NCBI GenBank assembly: GCA_028282885.1 | Contig: JANQGX010000016.1 | Location: 1 to 64,000, forward strand | From: SAR324 cluster bacterium | GTDB lineage: Bacteria > SAR324 > XYD2-FULL-50-16 | DNA length: 64,000 nt | Direction of reading: 5' to 3' | In this document: piece by piece, positions 19,053-27,921 of the stretch | Layout: the number at the start of each line of letters is the position of its first letter | Position numbering within the stretch: the stretch's first letter is position 1 | The notes under the pieces: model-generated | Databases searched by the model: none | Seen by the model: the letters and a program-made list of their open reading frames with translations, nothing else | Told to the model about the DNA's origin: nothing | Position numbers and translations under genes: made by a program

Positions 19053-19957
19053 TGTTTCAGCCTCGGGTTCATAATATCTCGCAATTTATCACCAACCAGA
19101 TTGATGCAGACAATGGTCAGAACTAACGCCACACCGGGATAGAAACTGATCCAGTATTTCCCTGAAAGCAGGTAGTGGTAACCGTTTGAAATCAAGAGTC
19201 CGAGAGAAGGCTGGGTAATGGGAAGTCCCAATCCCAGGAAGCTCAAGGTAGCCTCCAGGGTAATGGCGTGGGCAACCTGAACCGTGGCAATAACAATCAA
19301 CGATGGCGCCACATTGGGTAGCAGGTGTCGGAAAATGACACGACGCACAGGCAGTCGCAGACAACGTGCTGCCTCAATATATTCCTTGTTACGTTCCGAA
19401 AGCGCAGATCCCCTGGCTGAACGTGCATAATAAGACCACTGGACGACAACCAGTGCAAAAATGATCTTACCCACTCCCTGGCCCAGAACAGCCAGGAGCA
19501 TCAGGGCCACCAGCATTGCCGGAAAGCTGAGCTGTAAATCCACCAGACGCATGACAAAGGTTTCCAACTTTCCGCCAAAATAGGCTGCCAGTAATCCGAC
19601 CAACGAGCCTATCAGAAATGCCAAGAGACCGCTAAAGACCCCTACACTGAGGCTGGTTCGCAAACCGTACATTATTGCCGACAGCATATCCCGACCTTGC
19701 CCGTCACTTCCCAACCAATAGACCATTCCGCTTTCGCTTTCCGACATTGGCTGCAGGGTGGAATCCATGATATCAAGCTGTGCCAGATCATAAGGGTCCT
19801 GGGGGGCCAAAACCGGCGCAAAAACCGCAATCAGGATGATTATGACAACAGCACCGAGGGCCAGGACCGCCAGGCGGTTTTCACAATACTCCTTCAGCAG
19901 GTTTCCCATCGGCGTGTCAAAAAAAGGAGTCGATGTTGAACCCGTGTTTTTTTTCAT
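19049..19957 (-). CDS. peptide-type ABC transporter permease (OppC/DppC-like)
   Basis: This 302-residue inner-membrane permease has an N-terminal helix at about 28-50, a periplasmic loop, and five more helices (six in total). The EAA-type cytoplasmic loop is visible as EYIEAARCLRLPVRRVIFRHLLPN, which docks on the ATPases. The sequence LGSDGQGRDMLSAIMYGLRTSL near 85-106 is a strong marker of the DppC subfamily. Start and stop both overlap neighbouring genes by four bases. It forms the channel with the other permease. Confidence 0.93.
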   Translation of the reverse strand: MKKNTGSTSTPFFDTPMGNLLKEYCENRLAVLALGAVVIIILIAVFAPVLAPQDPYDLAQLDIMDSTLQPMSESESGMVYWLGSDGQGRDMLSAIMYGLRTSLSVGVFSGLLAFLIGSLVGLLAAYFGGKLETFVMRLVDLQLSFPAMLVALMLLAVLGQGVGKIIFALVVVQWSYYARSARGSALSERNKEYIEAARCLRLPVRRVIFRHLLPNVAPSLIVIATVQVAHAITLEATLSFLGLGLPITQPSLGLLISNGYHYLLSGKYWISFYPGVALVLTIVCINLVGDKLRDIMNPRLKQ

Positions 19958-20931
19958 GTTCCTACCTCATCAATTCGCACCCTCGGATCCAAAACGGTAT
20001 AGAGAATATCAACCACCAGATTGATGACGATGAACATGCTGACCACAACCATCAAATACGCCACGATGACAGGCCTATCCAAAACATTGATGCTGTCGAT
20101 AATCAGCTTCCCCATACCGGGCCAGGCAAAGATCGTTTCCGTGATCACTGCAAAGGCGATGACCCGGCCAAATTCCATACCAAGCACCGTAATTATGGGA
20201 ATCATGATATTCTTAAGAAGATGGACACCCACAATTCTCCGGGGGGATAACCCTTTGGCCCTGGCATATTTGATATAATCCATCAGCATGGCTTCACGGG
20301 TTCCAGCGCGGGTCAACCGTGTGATCAGTGCCGTTTTGAACAGTGACAGGTTGATTGCCGGGAGGATCAGGTGCCGAATACCGTCCATGGTCGCCATCGA
20401 AGTGGTAATGCCGAATAACTCACCGGTCTCCCCCCGGCCTCCCGCAGGTAGCCACCCCAGGTAGACCGAGAAGAGCATGATCAACACGAGGCCTTGCCAG
20501 AAATGAGGAATGGAAAATCCCAGTATGGATCCGACCATAATTCCCCGACTGGAAAGCGCATCCGGTTTCAGGCCGCACCAAATCCCGGCTCCGATGCCGA
20601 ATAACACCGTCACCAGCAATGCCGTAAAAGCCAGTTCCAAGGTTGCCGGTGCCCGTTTCATGATCAGCTTGAGGGCCGGTTCACTGAAGACAAAGGATTG
20701 CCCCATATCGCCTTGCAAGGCGTTGACAACAAAGCTTCCGTATTGTTTCCAAAGAGGTTGATCGAGGCCCAGGCGCACAATTGCGATGTCCCTTTCCTCC
20801 TGCGTAGCATCTGGAGCTATCAGAATATCTGCCGGATTTCCGATGGCAAAAACACCGAAAAACACAATAACCGACATGCTGAACAGAACCACCACACTTT
20901 GCATCAACCTACGGATTATAAAGATCGTCAT
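19954..20931 (-). CDS. peptide-type ABC transporter permease (OppB/DppB-like)
   Basis: This is a 325-residue DppB-type permease. It opens with FIIRRLMQSVVVLFSMSVIVFF, the standard first helix of the family. A large periplasmic segment and five further helices follow. The ATP-binding-protein docking loop is DYIKYARAKGLSPRRIVGVHLLKN. The motif DPRVRIDEVG ends the protein as in its relatives. The ATG at 20931 has an AGGAGA ribosome binding site about ten bases upstream. It lies 86 bases after the binding-protein gene and overlaps the next permease by four bases. Confidence 0.93.
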   Translation of the reverse strand: MTIFIIRRLMQSVVVLFSMSVIVFFGVFAIGNPADILIAPDATQEERDIAIVRLGLDQPLWKQYGSFVVNALQGDMGQSFVFSEPALKLIMKRAPATLELAFTALLVTVLFGIGAGIWCGLKPDALSSRGIMVGSILGFSIPHFWQGLVLIMLFSVYLGWLPAGGRGETGELFGITTSMATMDGIRHLILPAINLSLFKTALITRLTRAGTREAMLMDYIKYARAKGLSPRRIVGVHLLKNIMIPIITVLGMEFGRVIAFAVITETIFAWPGMGKLIIDSINVLDRPVIVAYLMVVVSMFIVINLVVDILYTVLDPRVRIDEVGT

Positions 20932-21017
20932 GGATCAACATTCTCCTAAAGCCTTCCCTTGAAGAACGTAGGCTTTTCAAGGGAACGGTAATTCCTGGCC
21001 GGATTGGACACCCAGGA

Positions 21018-22601
21018 TCACTGTTTACTTTTCACCGAATGGGCCAGGGTATTCTCGTCCATTCTGGATTCATACATCAGATTTCCACGTGTTGCCCAGT
21101 TGAGGGTGGTGAAATAGAGCGGAATAATGGCCTGATCCTGGCCGATTGCCAGGCGGGTCGCTTCCTGAAGATACGACTCCCGATTCGCTGCATCCGAGGT
21201 TACGGCGGCAAGCCTGATCAAGCGATCAAATTCGGGATTGGAATATCGTCCTCTGTTATTGGCCCCCATACCGGCACTTTTATCATAGGTGGCCAATACG
21301 GCTGTGAGACCACGGGCGGCATCTCCGGTACTGTTTCCAAAACCTAATTGGAAGAAGCTGAATTCACGTTTTGTTGCCCTGGGAAAAAACACGTTTTTCG
21401 GCATCCCCTGAACATTCATTTTGATACCAGCCCTGGAGAGAAACTGGGCGATAACCTGTGCCACCTGTTCATCGTTGACATACCGATTGTTGGTACAATG
21501 CAGGGTCATGGCAAAGCCATCAGGGTATCCGGCCTCAGCCAACAGTCTTTTGGCCTCTTTGGGATCATATTTTTCGGGAAGCATTTCCGGCACCCAGCCT
21601 ACCATTCCCTTGGCTACGAACTGACCCGTCGGCTCCGCAGCGCCATGAAACAGTTTGTCAGCCATTGCTTTACGATTTATCGCCTTTGAGATCGCTCTTC
21701 GTACCCTGAGATCCTTCAGGGGATTCTTGGCAAGCTTTTTTCCATTTTTGGCCGTGACAAAAGGAGTTTGATCGCGGGCGGTATCCATGTGCACATACAT
21801 CATACGGGAGGATGGAGTATGCCATAAATCGATTTTATCGTCATTTCTCAATCGCTCAAGGTCGGTTGGCGGCACATTGTCAATGATGTCAACATCACCT
21901 GCCAGCAAAGCAGTGACTCGCGAGGGATCATTGGGAATCGGCTTGATTGTTACCTTATCCCATTCGGCCTTTTCACCCCAGTATTTGTCATTCTTAAGTA
22001 AAACAACCCTGTCGCCGGGAACCCATTCGACAAACTTAAATGGGCCTGTACCGATAGCAGCTCCCTTTTTATGGAAATCGCTGGAAGAAAGCGTTCCCTT
22101 CAGCTCATTGGAAATGATATAGATGAAGCTAAGCTCCAATGGGAACATGGGAGCTGCTTTCTTGGTTTTAAAATGCATTGTCAGGGGATCGATAATCTTA
22201 ATTGAGGCGATTCCCTTGATATTGCGTTCATAGGTACTTGGACTGTCTTTTATGCTGGGAATGCGATTGATCGTAAAAACCACATCATCCGCATTAAATT
22301 CACTCCCATCATGAAAGTAAACGTTGGGGCGGAGCTTGACTTCCCATGTCAGTTGATCCAGCATTTTCCAGGAAACCGCCAGACCCGGTTTCAGTTGGAG
22401 GTTGGCGTTTTGCTGTATCAAAGTATCGAACATATGGGCTGATATCATTTGATTCGCGGAAACCGTTGAAAAGTGAGGATCGATGGAACTGGGTTCGGTC
22501 GCGGTACCCATTTTCAAATCAGCGGCCATCGAAGAGTTAAATCCAAAAAGCGCAGTACAGAACACGCAAATCAATGTCCTTCTAATTCCTTTGAAATTCA
22601 T
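21018..22601 (-). CDS. periplasmic solute-binding protein, SBP_bac_5 (peptide/nickel) family
   Basis: This 527-residue exported binding protein opens with a signal peptide of about 27 residues ending SSMAA. The mature part begins with the family pattern (MGTATEPSSIDPHF). LRPNVYFHDGSEFNADDVVFT near 90-110 and GTGPFKFVEWVPGDRVVL near 190 are typical SBP_bac_5 segments. It captures the substrate for the importer encoded downstream. The family includes binders of di- and oligopeptides, nickel, glutathione and murein peptides; the ligand is not evident. The ATG at 22601 has an AGGAGAT ribosome binding site. The 203-base gap to the regulator gene has only a poor promoter candidate. Confidence 0.92.
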   Translation of the reverse strand: MNFKGIRRTLICVFCTALFGFNSSMAADLKMGTATEPSSIDPHFSTVSANQMISAHMFDTLIQQNANLQLKPGLAVSWKMLDQLTWEVKLRPNVYFHDGSEFNADDVVFTINRIPSIKDSPSTYERNIKGIASIKIIDPLTMHFKTKKAAPMFPLELSFIYIISNELKGTLSSSDFHKKGAAIGTGPFKFVEWVPGDRVVLLKNDKYWGEKAEWDKVTIKPIPNDPSRVTALLAGDVDIIDNVPPTDLERLRNDDKIDLWHTPSSRMMYVHMDTARDQTPFVTAKNGKKLAKNPLKDLRVRRAISKAINRKAMADKLFHGAAEPTGQFVAKGMVGWVPEMLPEKYDPKEAKRLLAEAGYPDGFAMTLHCTNNRYVNDEQVAQVIAQFLSRAGIKMNVQGMPKNVFFPRATKREFSFFQLGFGNSTGDAARGLTAVLATYDKSAGMGANNRGRYSNPEFDRLIRLAAVTSDAANRESYLQEATRLAIGQDQAIIPLYFTTLNWATRGNLMYESRMDENTLAHSVKSKQ

Positions 22602-22804
22602 TGCAGATCTCCTGTTTATTGAAAAATATCCAATTACTTAAAAAATGAATTAAAAACCATCTTAAATTCGCGTTCCCATAAAGATTTGAAATTTTTCATT
22701 TTATATGGATTGTGGAAGTATACTTTAAAACTCTGAGATCATCAGAAATGAGTGGTGTTTAATGAAATCACTGCCAGCTTTGCATCCAAATGTCCTGAAG
22801 TGAT

Positions 22805-23644
22805 TCAGTTTTCAAAAAAGATATCGGACAACGACTCCCTAACCCTCTCCAAATTCTCTTTTATTTGGGAATTCCGCAGCAGGGTTGTTACAAACAAGGC
22901 GTCCAGGAGTGCCAATTGAACGATGCGGGTGGAAAACCGCATGATTGCCGGTGCCGGTTCCTGGCAGGGCAGAGAAAACGCCATATCACACAGCGGATGC
23001 AAAGGCGACTTATTGCGGCCTATGATTCCGATAACACGCGCTCCCGCTTTGGAAGCCAACCTTGACGTTTCTATAATGTTTTTTGTCGCCCCGTTTGTTG
23101 ACAATGCAATCACGACAGAATTGGAATCCAGTAGTGATGCAGACCAGAATTGCTGATGAACGTCCAGGAAGGCATTGCAGGCAACACCCAGGCGACAGAA
23201 CCTGTATTGCGCATCTGTCGCCACACAACCACATGCTCCAAATCCGTAGAATTCAATTCGTTTTGCATTGCAGAGCCAATCAACAGCTTTTTCGAACATC
23301 TCGGTATCTACCTGGTTTTTAAGAGATTGTAGTGCACCCTGGTGTCCGTCAAAAATCGCATCCATGATTCTGGCAGGGGAATCATCCTCATTAACGCTCC
23401 GATGAACCTGCACCGGCTTTGGTAACTCACCGGCAAGATTCAGCTTAAGCTCCATGAATCCCTTGAGACCGATTTTCTGACAAAAGCGAACAATTGTCGG
23501 ATCACTAACACCACATTTTTCTGCCAGTTCGGTGATAACATAATCAATGATTGCAGCAGGATCCTTAAGAATCTGTTCCGCAACTTTTCTTTCGGCAGTC
23601 TTCAATTGAGGCAATTGCTCTTTAATTCGAAGTAATATGCTCAT
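22805..23644 (-). CDS. RpiR/MurR-family transcriptional regulator with SIS domain
   Basis: This is a 279-residue regulator. Residues 1-77 form the RpiR helix-turn-helix domain (LAEKCGVSDPTIVRFCQKIGLKGFMELK). The rest is a sugar isomerase (SIS) domain with FYGFGACGCVATDAQYRF and ALSTNGATKNIIE as the phosphosugar-binding loops. Members of the family respond to phosphosugars or amino-sugar metabolites. Here the regulator precedes a peptide-type importer and hydrolase in the same direction, so it probably controls that operon. The ATG at 23644 has no recognisable ribosome binding site. A GTAA-N5-TTAC dyad lies directly against the start codon and a second covers the likely -10 element, which suggests autoregulation. 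Confidence 0.88.
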   Translation of the reverse strand: MSILLRIKEQLPQLKTAERKVAEQILKDPAAIIDYVITELAEKCGVSDPTIVRFCQKIGLKGFMELKLNLAGELPKPVQVHRSVNEDDSPARIMDAIFDGHQGALQSLKNQVDTEMFEKAVDWLCNAKRIEFYGFGACGCVATDAQYRFCRLGVACNAFLDVHQQFWSASLLDSNSVVIALSTNGATKNIIETSRLASKAGARVIGIIGRNKSPLHPLCDMAFSLPCQEPAPAIMRFSTRIVQLALLDALFVTTLLRNSQIKENLERVRESLSDIFFEN

Positions 23645-23773
23645 GTAATTTATTTACGTAAGTTTTTAAGTAAATCGCTCAATTGTGAATTTCATGAAGT
23701 AAATTTACGTAAATTGTTTACACATAACTTGATTAAGTCAAGAAGAATCTTGAAAATAGGTAATTGATTTACC
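23645..23773 (-). promoter_or_regulatory. rpiR-type promoter with three GTAA-N5-TTAC operator candidates
   Basis: Three 13-bp dyads share the form GTAA-N5-TTAC: 23645-23657 (GTAATTTATTTAC), 23709-23721 (GTAAATTGTTTAC) and 23760-23772 (GTAATTGATTTAC). A 14-bp perfect palindrome AATTTACGTAAATT lies at 23702-23715. On the minus strand, TTGACT (23736-23741) and AACAAT (23713-23718) are 17 bases apart, so the middle dyad would cover the -10 element. The dyads resemble sites of RpiR-family regulators such as HexR. The rest of the gap to 23967 shows nothing else. Confidence 0.6.
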
Positions 23774-23967
23774 TATAATTGATTAACTTACTGATTAAAT
23801 ATGGTTTTTAGAGAATGTTGGACCAAATATCGATTGAAATATGGGTGGGAGAACTATCTTGACAAACAGCGTGAGAGAGACTTTAGCTCGCTTTCAAATG
23901 AGCAGGATTGGTAAGTTGAGAATAGATTAGAGCAAATTGATTTGCAGCAGCAGGAGGCGAGAAGAAA

Positions 23968-24594
23968 TCACTCAGTATTACAACTACCGACAGAATTTCT
24001 GCCACATATAAGGCCGTTTGTCCAAATGGCGCCGTCCAATTGGGCTCCTTCGAGGTAGGATTGGTTGATGTTGCTTCCTTCCAGATTGGCTTTTTCCAGG
24101 CGGGCGTTCTGAAGGTTTATTCTGTTGAGATTTGCACCACTCAAATCAGCCCAGCGGAGATCAGCTCCCATTAAATTGGCACCCTCAAGACTCGCATTGA
24201 TGAGACTTGCCCTCTGTAAATCGGCTTCGATCAGATTGGCCCCATTGAGTTGTACCCTTTCCAGGTTAGCCTGATGCAGAACTGCTTTACGCAGGAAGGC
24301 TCCTTTGAGATTGGCATGTTTAAGATTAGCCCAACTCAGGTTAACCTTCTCCATGATGGCCTTTTCCAGGTCTGCTGACCAGAGATATGACCAACGCATA
24401 CTGGATCCGCTTAAAAGCGCCTGCTTTAAAACAGCCCCTTTCAACTTGGCATTCTCAAGATCGGATTCGAGCAAATCACATCCGCTACAGGAGTTGGTTT
24501 TGAAGAGTATGGACAGTTGCTCCTGATCAAAGGCAAATACAGGTGAAATGATGAATAACAGAACGACCGGAAGGATGATCGGCAGTTTAGGCAT
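23968..24594 (-). CDS. exported pentapeptide-repeat protein
   Basis: This 208-residue protein has a cleavable signal peptide (about 1-21, ending SPVFA). The mature part starts with a CSGCDLLESDL segment that carries a Cys-x-x-Cys pair. From about residue 38 to 195 it consists of tandem pentapeptide repeats of the A(D/N)LXX type (for example ANLKH ANLKG, ADLRW ADLSG). These fold into a right-handed quadrilateral beta-helix. No function follows from the fold alone. Exported members with a CxxC start are widespread and uncharacterised. The C-terminus carries two cysteines (LICGRNSVGSC) that could form a disulfide. The ATG at 24594 has no good ribosome binding site. The gene follows the first chemoreceptor by 12 bases and may share its transcript. 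Confidence 0.85.
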   Translation of the reverse strand: MPKLPIILPVVLLFIISPVFAFDQEQLSILFKTNSCSGCDLLESDLENAKLKGAVLKQALLSGSSMRWSYLWSADLEKAIMEKVNLSWANLKHANLKGAFLRKAVLHQANLERVQLNGANLIEADLQRASLINASLEGANLMGADLRWADLSGANLNRINLQNARLEKANLEGSNINQSYLEGAQLDGAIWTNGLICGRNSVGSCNTE

Positions 24595-24606
24595 GGTGGT
24601 TTGTGA

Positions 24607-26037
24607 TTAACTTGTTTTGGCTTCCAGATCGACCTGTTGTCTTTCCAGATGCTCAGCGATACGATGCAGATCAGCAACGGTTTTTGTATTATCCTCTATC
24701 GAGCGGTTAAGCTCCTGCACCAATGTGGCATTCTGGTCACCGGATTGGGCAATCTCTTCAGTCCCACGAGCGATCTCCCTGATTCCCAACTCCTGCTCTT
24801 CGAGAGCTATAGCCAGATCCCGGATCACCTCGGTCATGTTTTCAATCAAGGAAGTTACGGTATCAAACACCTCTTTGATGGATACCATTACATATTTGCT
24901 TCTGGAAAGTACGAATGAACTTTTCTTAATAACCTTTCGAATGTCGACCACCGTATCATTACTTCTCTGGGCCAAATCCCTGATCTCTTCAACCACGACG
25001 AAAAATCCTTTTCCATACTCCCCAGCTTTCGCTGCCTCAATCGCTGCATTCAGGGACAGCAAGTGAGCGGAGTCCGCAATATCGGTGATGGCCTGGAGAA
25101 TCGTTTCGTACTCCTGTCGACTTTCGTTGATTTTGGCCATGGCAGATACCGAGTGATTAATCGTCTTCTCGGCATCTTTGCCCCTGTCCTCAATCATAAC
25201 CGAACCATGCTCCAGCTCCTTGATCCGTTTAACGGTCTGGCTGAGAGTGGTAGAAAGCTGTTGAATCGTCGTAATCCCCTGGTTGATGGCTGCTGAGGAT
25301 TCTGCCCCAACCTGTTCGATCTCCACTGCACTGCTTTTCATACGCTCCAGGTTTTTATTAAGCTGGTCCGACGACTGATATATCGTCCCCGTGTTGGTAC
25401 GGATCTGTCTGGCAATGTTCTGCATATCAGCAGCGAGATTTCGGGTCCTTTCCACCTCATCCTGACGGATTTTCATCACCAGGTTTTTACCCCGCTCCAG
25501 ATAGAGAGAGGTTACGGTCAGAATGACAGTCAGCGCAATGGTGTTTAACACCATAGACTCATCGCTGATAGGTCCTGCACCTGGAAGATAGGCCCCCTGG
25601 TTTTCCAGCATGAAGAAGATTCCCACGCCCAAACCGTTCAAAGCCAACCAAAAAAAACCACTCTTTGTACCGACCAGTAAAACGGCCACTACCGGTGCCA
25701 CCACGTTCCACCACAGCATCACGGCATTAAAACCTCCGTCCCAATAGGCGCGATAGAAGTTGGAGAGGGTCATCAACAAGACAATGATATGTCCCGCCAG
25801 GAAAACAGACCCGGTTCGTTTCAGCAAAAAGGGCATGGATAGAAGAATAACGGCCATCCCCGCTCCCAGGATCACTGATGTTGGACCAAACCGGAATACA
25901 AACGGAACCCAGATAATGGTAACCAGCAATGAGATTGTGATCAACAATCTGCTGCGCAGTAATAGATCCCGATCCTCAAATGTGCTCTTCGGAATGAACC
26001 AGTCAATCACTTTGGTAAAGAGATTGCGATCAGCCAT
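24607..26037 (-). CDS. methyl-accepting chemotaxis protein with six-helix membrane input domain
   Basis: This is a 476-residue chemoreceptor. Residues about 28-185 form six hydrophobic helices with only short loops, so there is no classic periplasmic ligand domain. Coiled coil follows. The conserved signalling hairpin tip is AAIEAAKAGEYGKGFFVVVEEIRDLAQRS at about 345-373. The hairpin returns to a C-terminus without a CheR/CheB tether. Such receptors probably sense through the membrane bundle itself. The ATG at 26037 has a GGAGAAAGGA ribosome binding site. It is the paralogue of the next gene on the left in transcription order (26292-27731), with a shared WFIP motif at the N-terminus. No che genes other than these receptors are in the window. 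Confidence 0.9.
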   Translation of the reverse strand: MADRNLFTKVIDWFIPKSTFEDRDLLLRSRLLITISLLVTIIWVPFVFRFGPTSVILGAGMAVILLSMPFLLKRTGSVFLAGHIIVLLMTLSNFYRAYWDGGFNAVMLWWNVVAPVVAVLLVGTKSGFFWLALNGLGVGIFFMLENQGAYLPGAGPISDESMVLNTIALTVILTVTSLYLERGKNLVMKIRQDEVERTRNLAADMQNIARQIRTNTGTIYQSSDQLNKNLERMKSSAVEIEQVGAESSAAINQGITTIQQLSTTLSQTVKRIKELEHGSVMIEDRGKDAEKTINHSVSAMAKINESRQEYETILQAITDIADSAHLLSLNAAIEAAKAGEYGKGFFVVVEEIRDLAQRSNDTVVDIRKVIKKSSFVLSRSKYVMVSIKEVFDTVTSLIENMTEVIRDLAIALEEQELGIREIARGTEEIAQSGDQNATLVQELNRSIEDNTKTVADLHRIAEHLERQQVDLEAKTS

Positions 26038-26291
26038 ATTCCTTTCTCCGAGGTTGCTAAAGATTTATTGTTAATTTGATTTGTTTTAACATCACTTCAT
26101 CATTCTCAAAAACTCAGCATATCTCTCAAGCCAGGAGACGCGTAATTAAAAACCCTGAAGAGCGAAATGCAGCCCGGGAAAGGGTTTATACCTGTTATAA
26201 TCACATCTTTCTCTTCGGCGAAACACCCAAATGAGATTGAGCAGTTGCTGAACTCAGGGCTTTATAAAGACAGAAGCACTGTTTTTGATTA

Positions 26292-27731
26292 TCAAGTTTT
26301 ATACAGTGTCGCCTGGTCATCCAGTTGATCCGCGATACGGCTGAGATCGGATATAGTGTTGTTGCTTTCGCCGATCAAAGCCACCAGATTCGTAATCAAT
26401 TCCAGGTTCTTGTCGCTTCTGGCCGAAATCTCCTCCGCCCCCCTGGCAACTTCACGAGTGCTGACATCCTGCTCGGTAATGGAGTTCACCAGATCGTTTA
26501 CTTCGGTTGCAATCAGTCTTACCTGGTTAATCATCTGTTCCAGGATCTCCCCGGTCTGCCCGATTACCGTCTTACCTTCCTGAACATTGACGTCACTGCG
26601 CGCAATCAGTTCACTGATCCGCTCCGCCGCCGTATTACTGCGTTCAGCCAATTCACCGACCTCTTCGGCTACCACGGCGAATCCCATACCGTATTCACCG
26701 GCTTTGTCTGCCTCAATGGCTGCATTCAGTGACAATAGGTTGGTTTGCTCTGCAATGTCGGTGATGATCTTCGTGATCTTTTCAATCTGCTGGCTGCTCA
26801 CCTCAATCGAGTTCATCATCTCATCGGATTGGGCAATAATGTCGGAAGCCAGGCTTCCCTCTTCTTCAGCGGTATCGGCATATTTACGCAGCTCCATCAT
26901 CCGTATTGTAATCGCCCTCAGGGAAGTTGACAGTTCCTGGACTGTGGTTGCGCTTTGGTTTGTTGAGGCTGCGGATTGGGTCTCGCTAATGGATATCTGG
27001 TCCGCATTTTTCTGCATTTCTACGGATGTCTTCGAAAGCTCCTCCGCTGAAGAAGCCAGTGCTGTTGAATCGATACCGATCTGGTTAATGGTTTTCTGTA
27101 TATTCCGGGTCAGCTCCCGGGTTCGTTCTTCGATCTCGCGTTGTGAGCGAAGGGCGTTGTTCTTGATCAGTTGAAAGAAAGCGGCAATCAGCGTATACGC
27201 AAAAAAGACGGCGATAATATAGTAGTACTTCTCTGTCATATAGGCGGTATCGCTGATCTCATAAGCCGGGAAAGGATGACCGATGGTTTTCAAATAGTAA
27301 ATGGCTCCGAGAAAGGTGATCAACATTCCCATCAGGATGATGCCGGTGCGGTACCCGACCAACAGGATTCCACCGACGGGTATAACCAGAATCAGCCCGA
27401 TAACATTGGAGAAGACGCCTCCGGTGAAGTAGACCGAGGTCGCCTCCTGCAGAAAAAGGGTAAGAATCAGGATTATGCCAATGATCGTCGTTCTGCCAGT
27501 GATTTTCATAAATACCAGCAAGATGAGACAGACCAGCATGTGGCCGAAGTTAACATAGGCCACGGGTGAGTTCAGGGCCATGAATTTAATGATCGGGCCG
27601 ATGTGAAACGGTATTACCAGCATCAACATGGCGGTCACCAACTGGGATTTGATTCTCTGACCGGCCTCCCGCTTGGCATGATCCGGTATAAACCACTCCA
27701 GTTGCGCCACCAAAAACTGTTGGATTGTCAT
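26292..27731 (-). CDS. methyl-accepting chemotaxis protein with six-helix membrane input domain
   Basis: This is a 479-residue chemoreceptor. The N-terminal region to about residue 200 holds a six-helix membrane bundle. After it comes a long coiled coil and the hairpin tip NAAIEADKAGEYGMGFAVVAEEVGELAERS. The tip differs from the consensus at EADKAGE and EVGELAERS, where EVRxLAERS is usual. I start it at the ATG at 27731, which has a strong GGAGGGGAG ribosome binding site. A TTG 30 codons upstream is not needed. It resembles its neighbour over the whole length, so the pair probably arose by duplication. The ligand is unknown. A lipophilic or energy-related signal is possible but is inference. 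Confidence 0.9.
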   Translation of the reverse strand: MTIQQFLVAQLEWFIPDHAKREAGQRIKSQLVTAMLMLVIPFHIGPIIKFMALNSPVAYVNFGHMLVCLILLVFMKITGRTTIIGIILILTLFLQEATSVYFTGGVFSNVIGLILVIPVGGILLVGYRTGIILMGMLITFLGAIYYLKTIGHPFPAYEISDTAYMTEKYYYIIAVFFAYTLIAAFFQLIKNNALRSQREIEERTRELTRNIQKTINQIGIDSTALASSAEELSKTSVEMQKNADQISISETQSAASTNQSATTVQELSTSLRAITIRMMELRKYADTAEEEGSLASDIIAQSDEMMNSIEVSSQQIEKITKIITDIAEQTNLLSLNAAIEADKAGEYGMGFAVVAEEVGELAERSNTAAERISELIARSDVNVQEGKTVIGQTGEILEQMINQVRLIATEVNDLVNSITEQDVSTREVARGAEEISARSDKNLELITNLVALIGESNNTISDLSRIADQLDDQATLYKT

Positions 27732-27921
27732 GGCTACTCCCCTCCTATTGGTCGTTTCACCCTGTTCTGCCAGCAAACCAAAGCCGGTGTCTCTGCACCT
27801 GCCGGTTATGAATTGTCTCAATGCTGCAAAACATTGGTCTTTGCAAAGAACAATCTAAATAAACACAGGACCAAATGTCAATTACCTTTGTGTTTTTTAA
27901 AGCGAAATCGGCGTTTCCATC

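Noticed and set aside
22602..22804. A -10-like TATACT on the minus strand before the binding-protein gene
   Set aside because: The only -35 at correct spacing (CTGATG) is a poor match, so I do not call a promoter.
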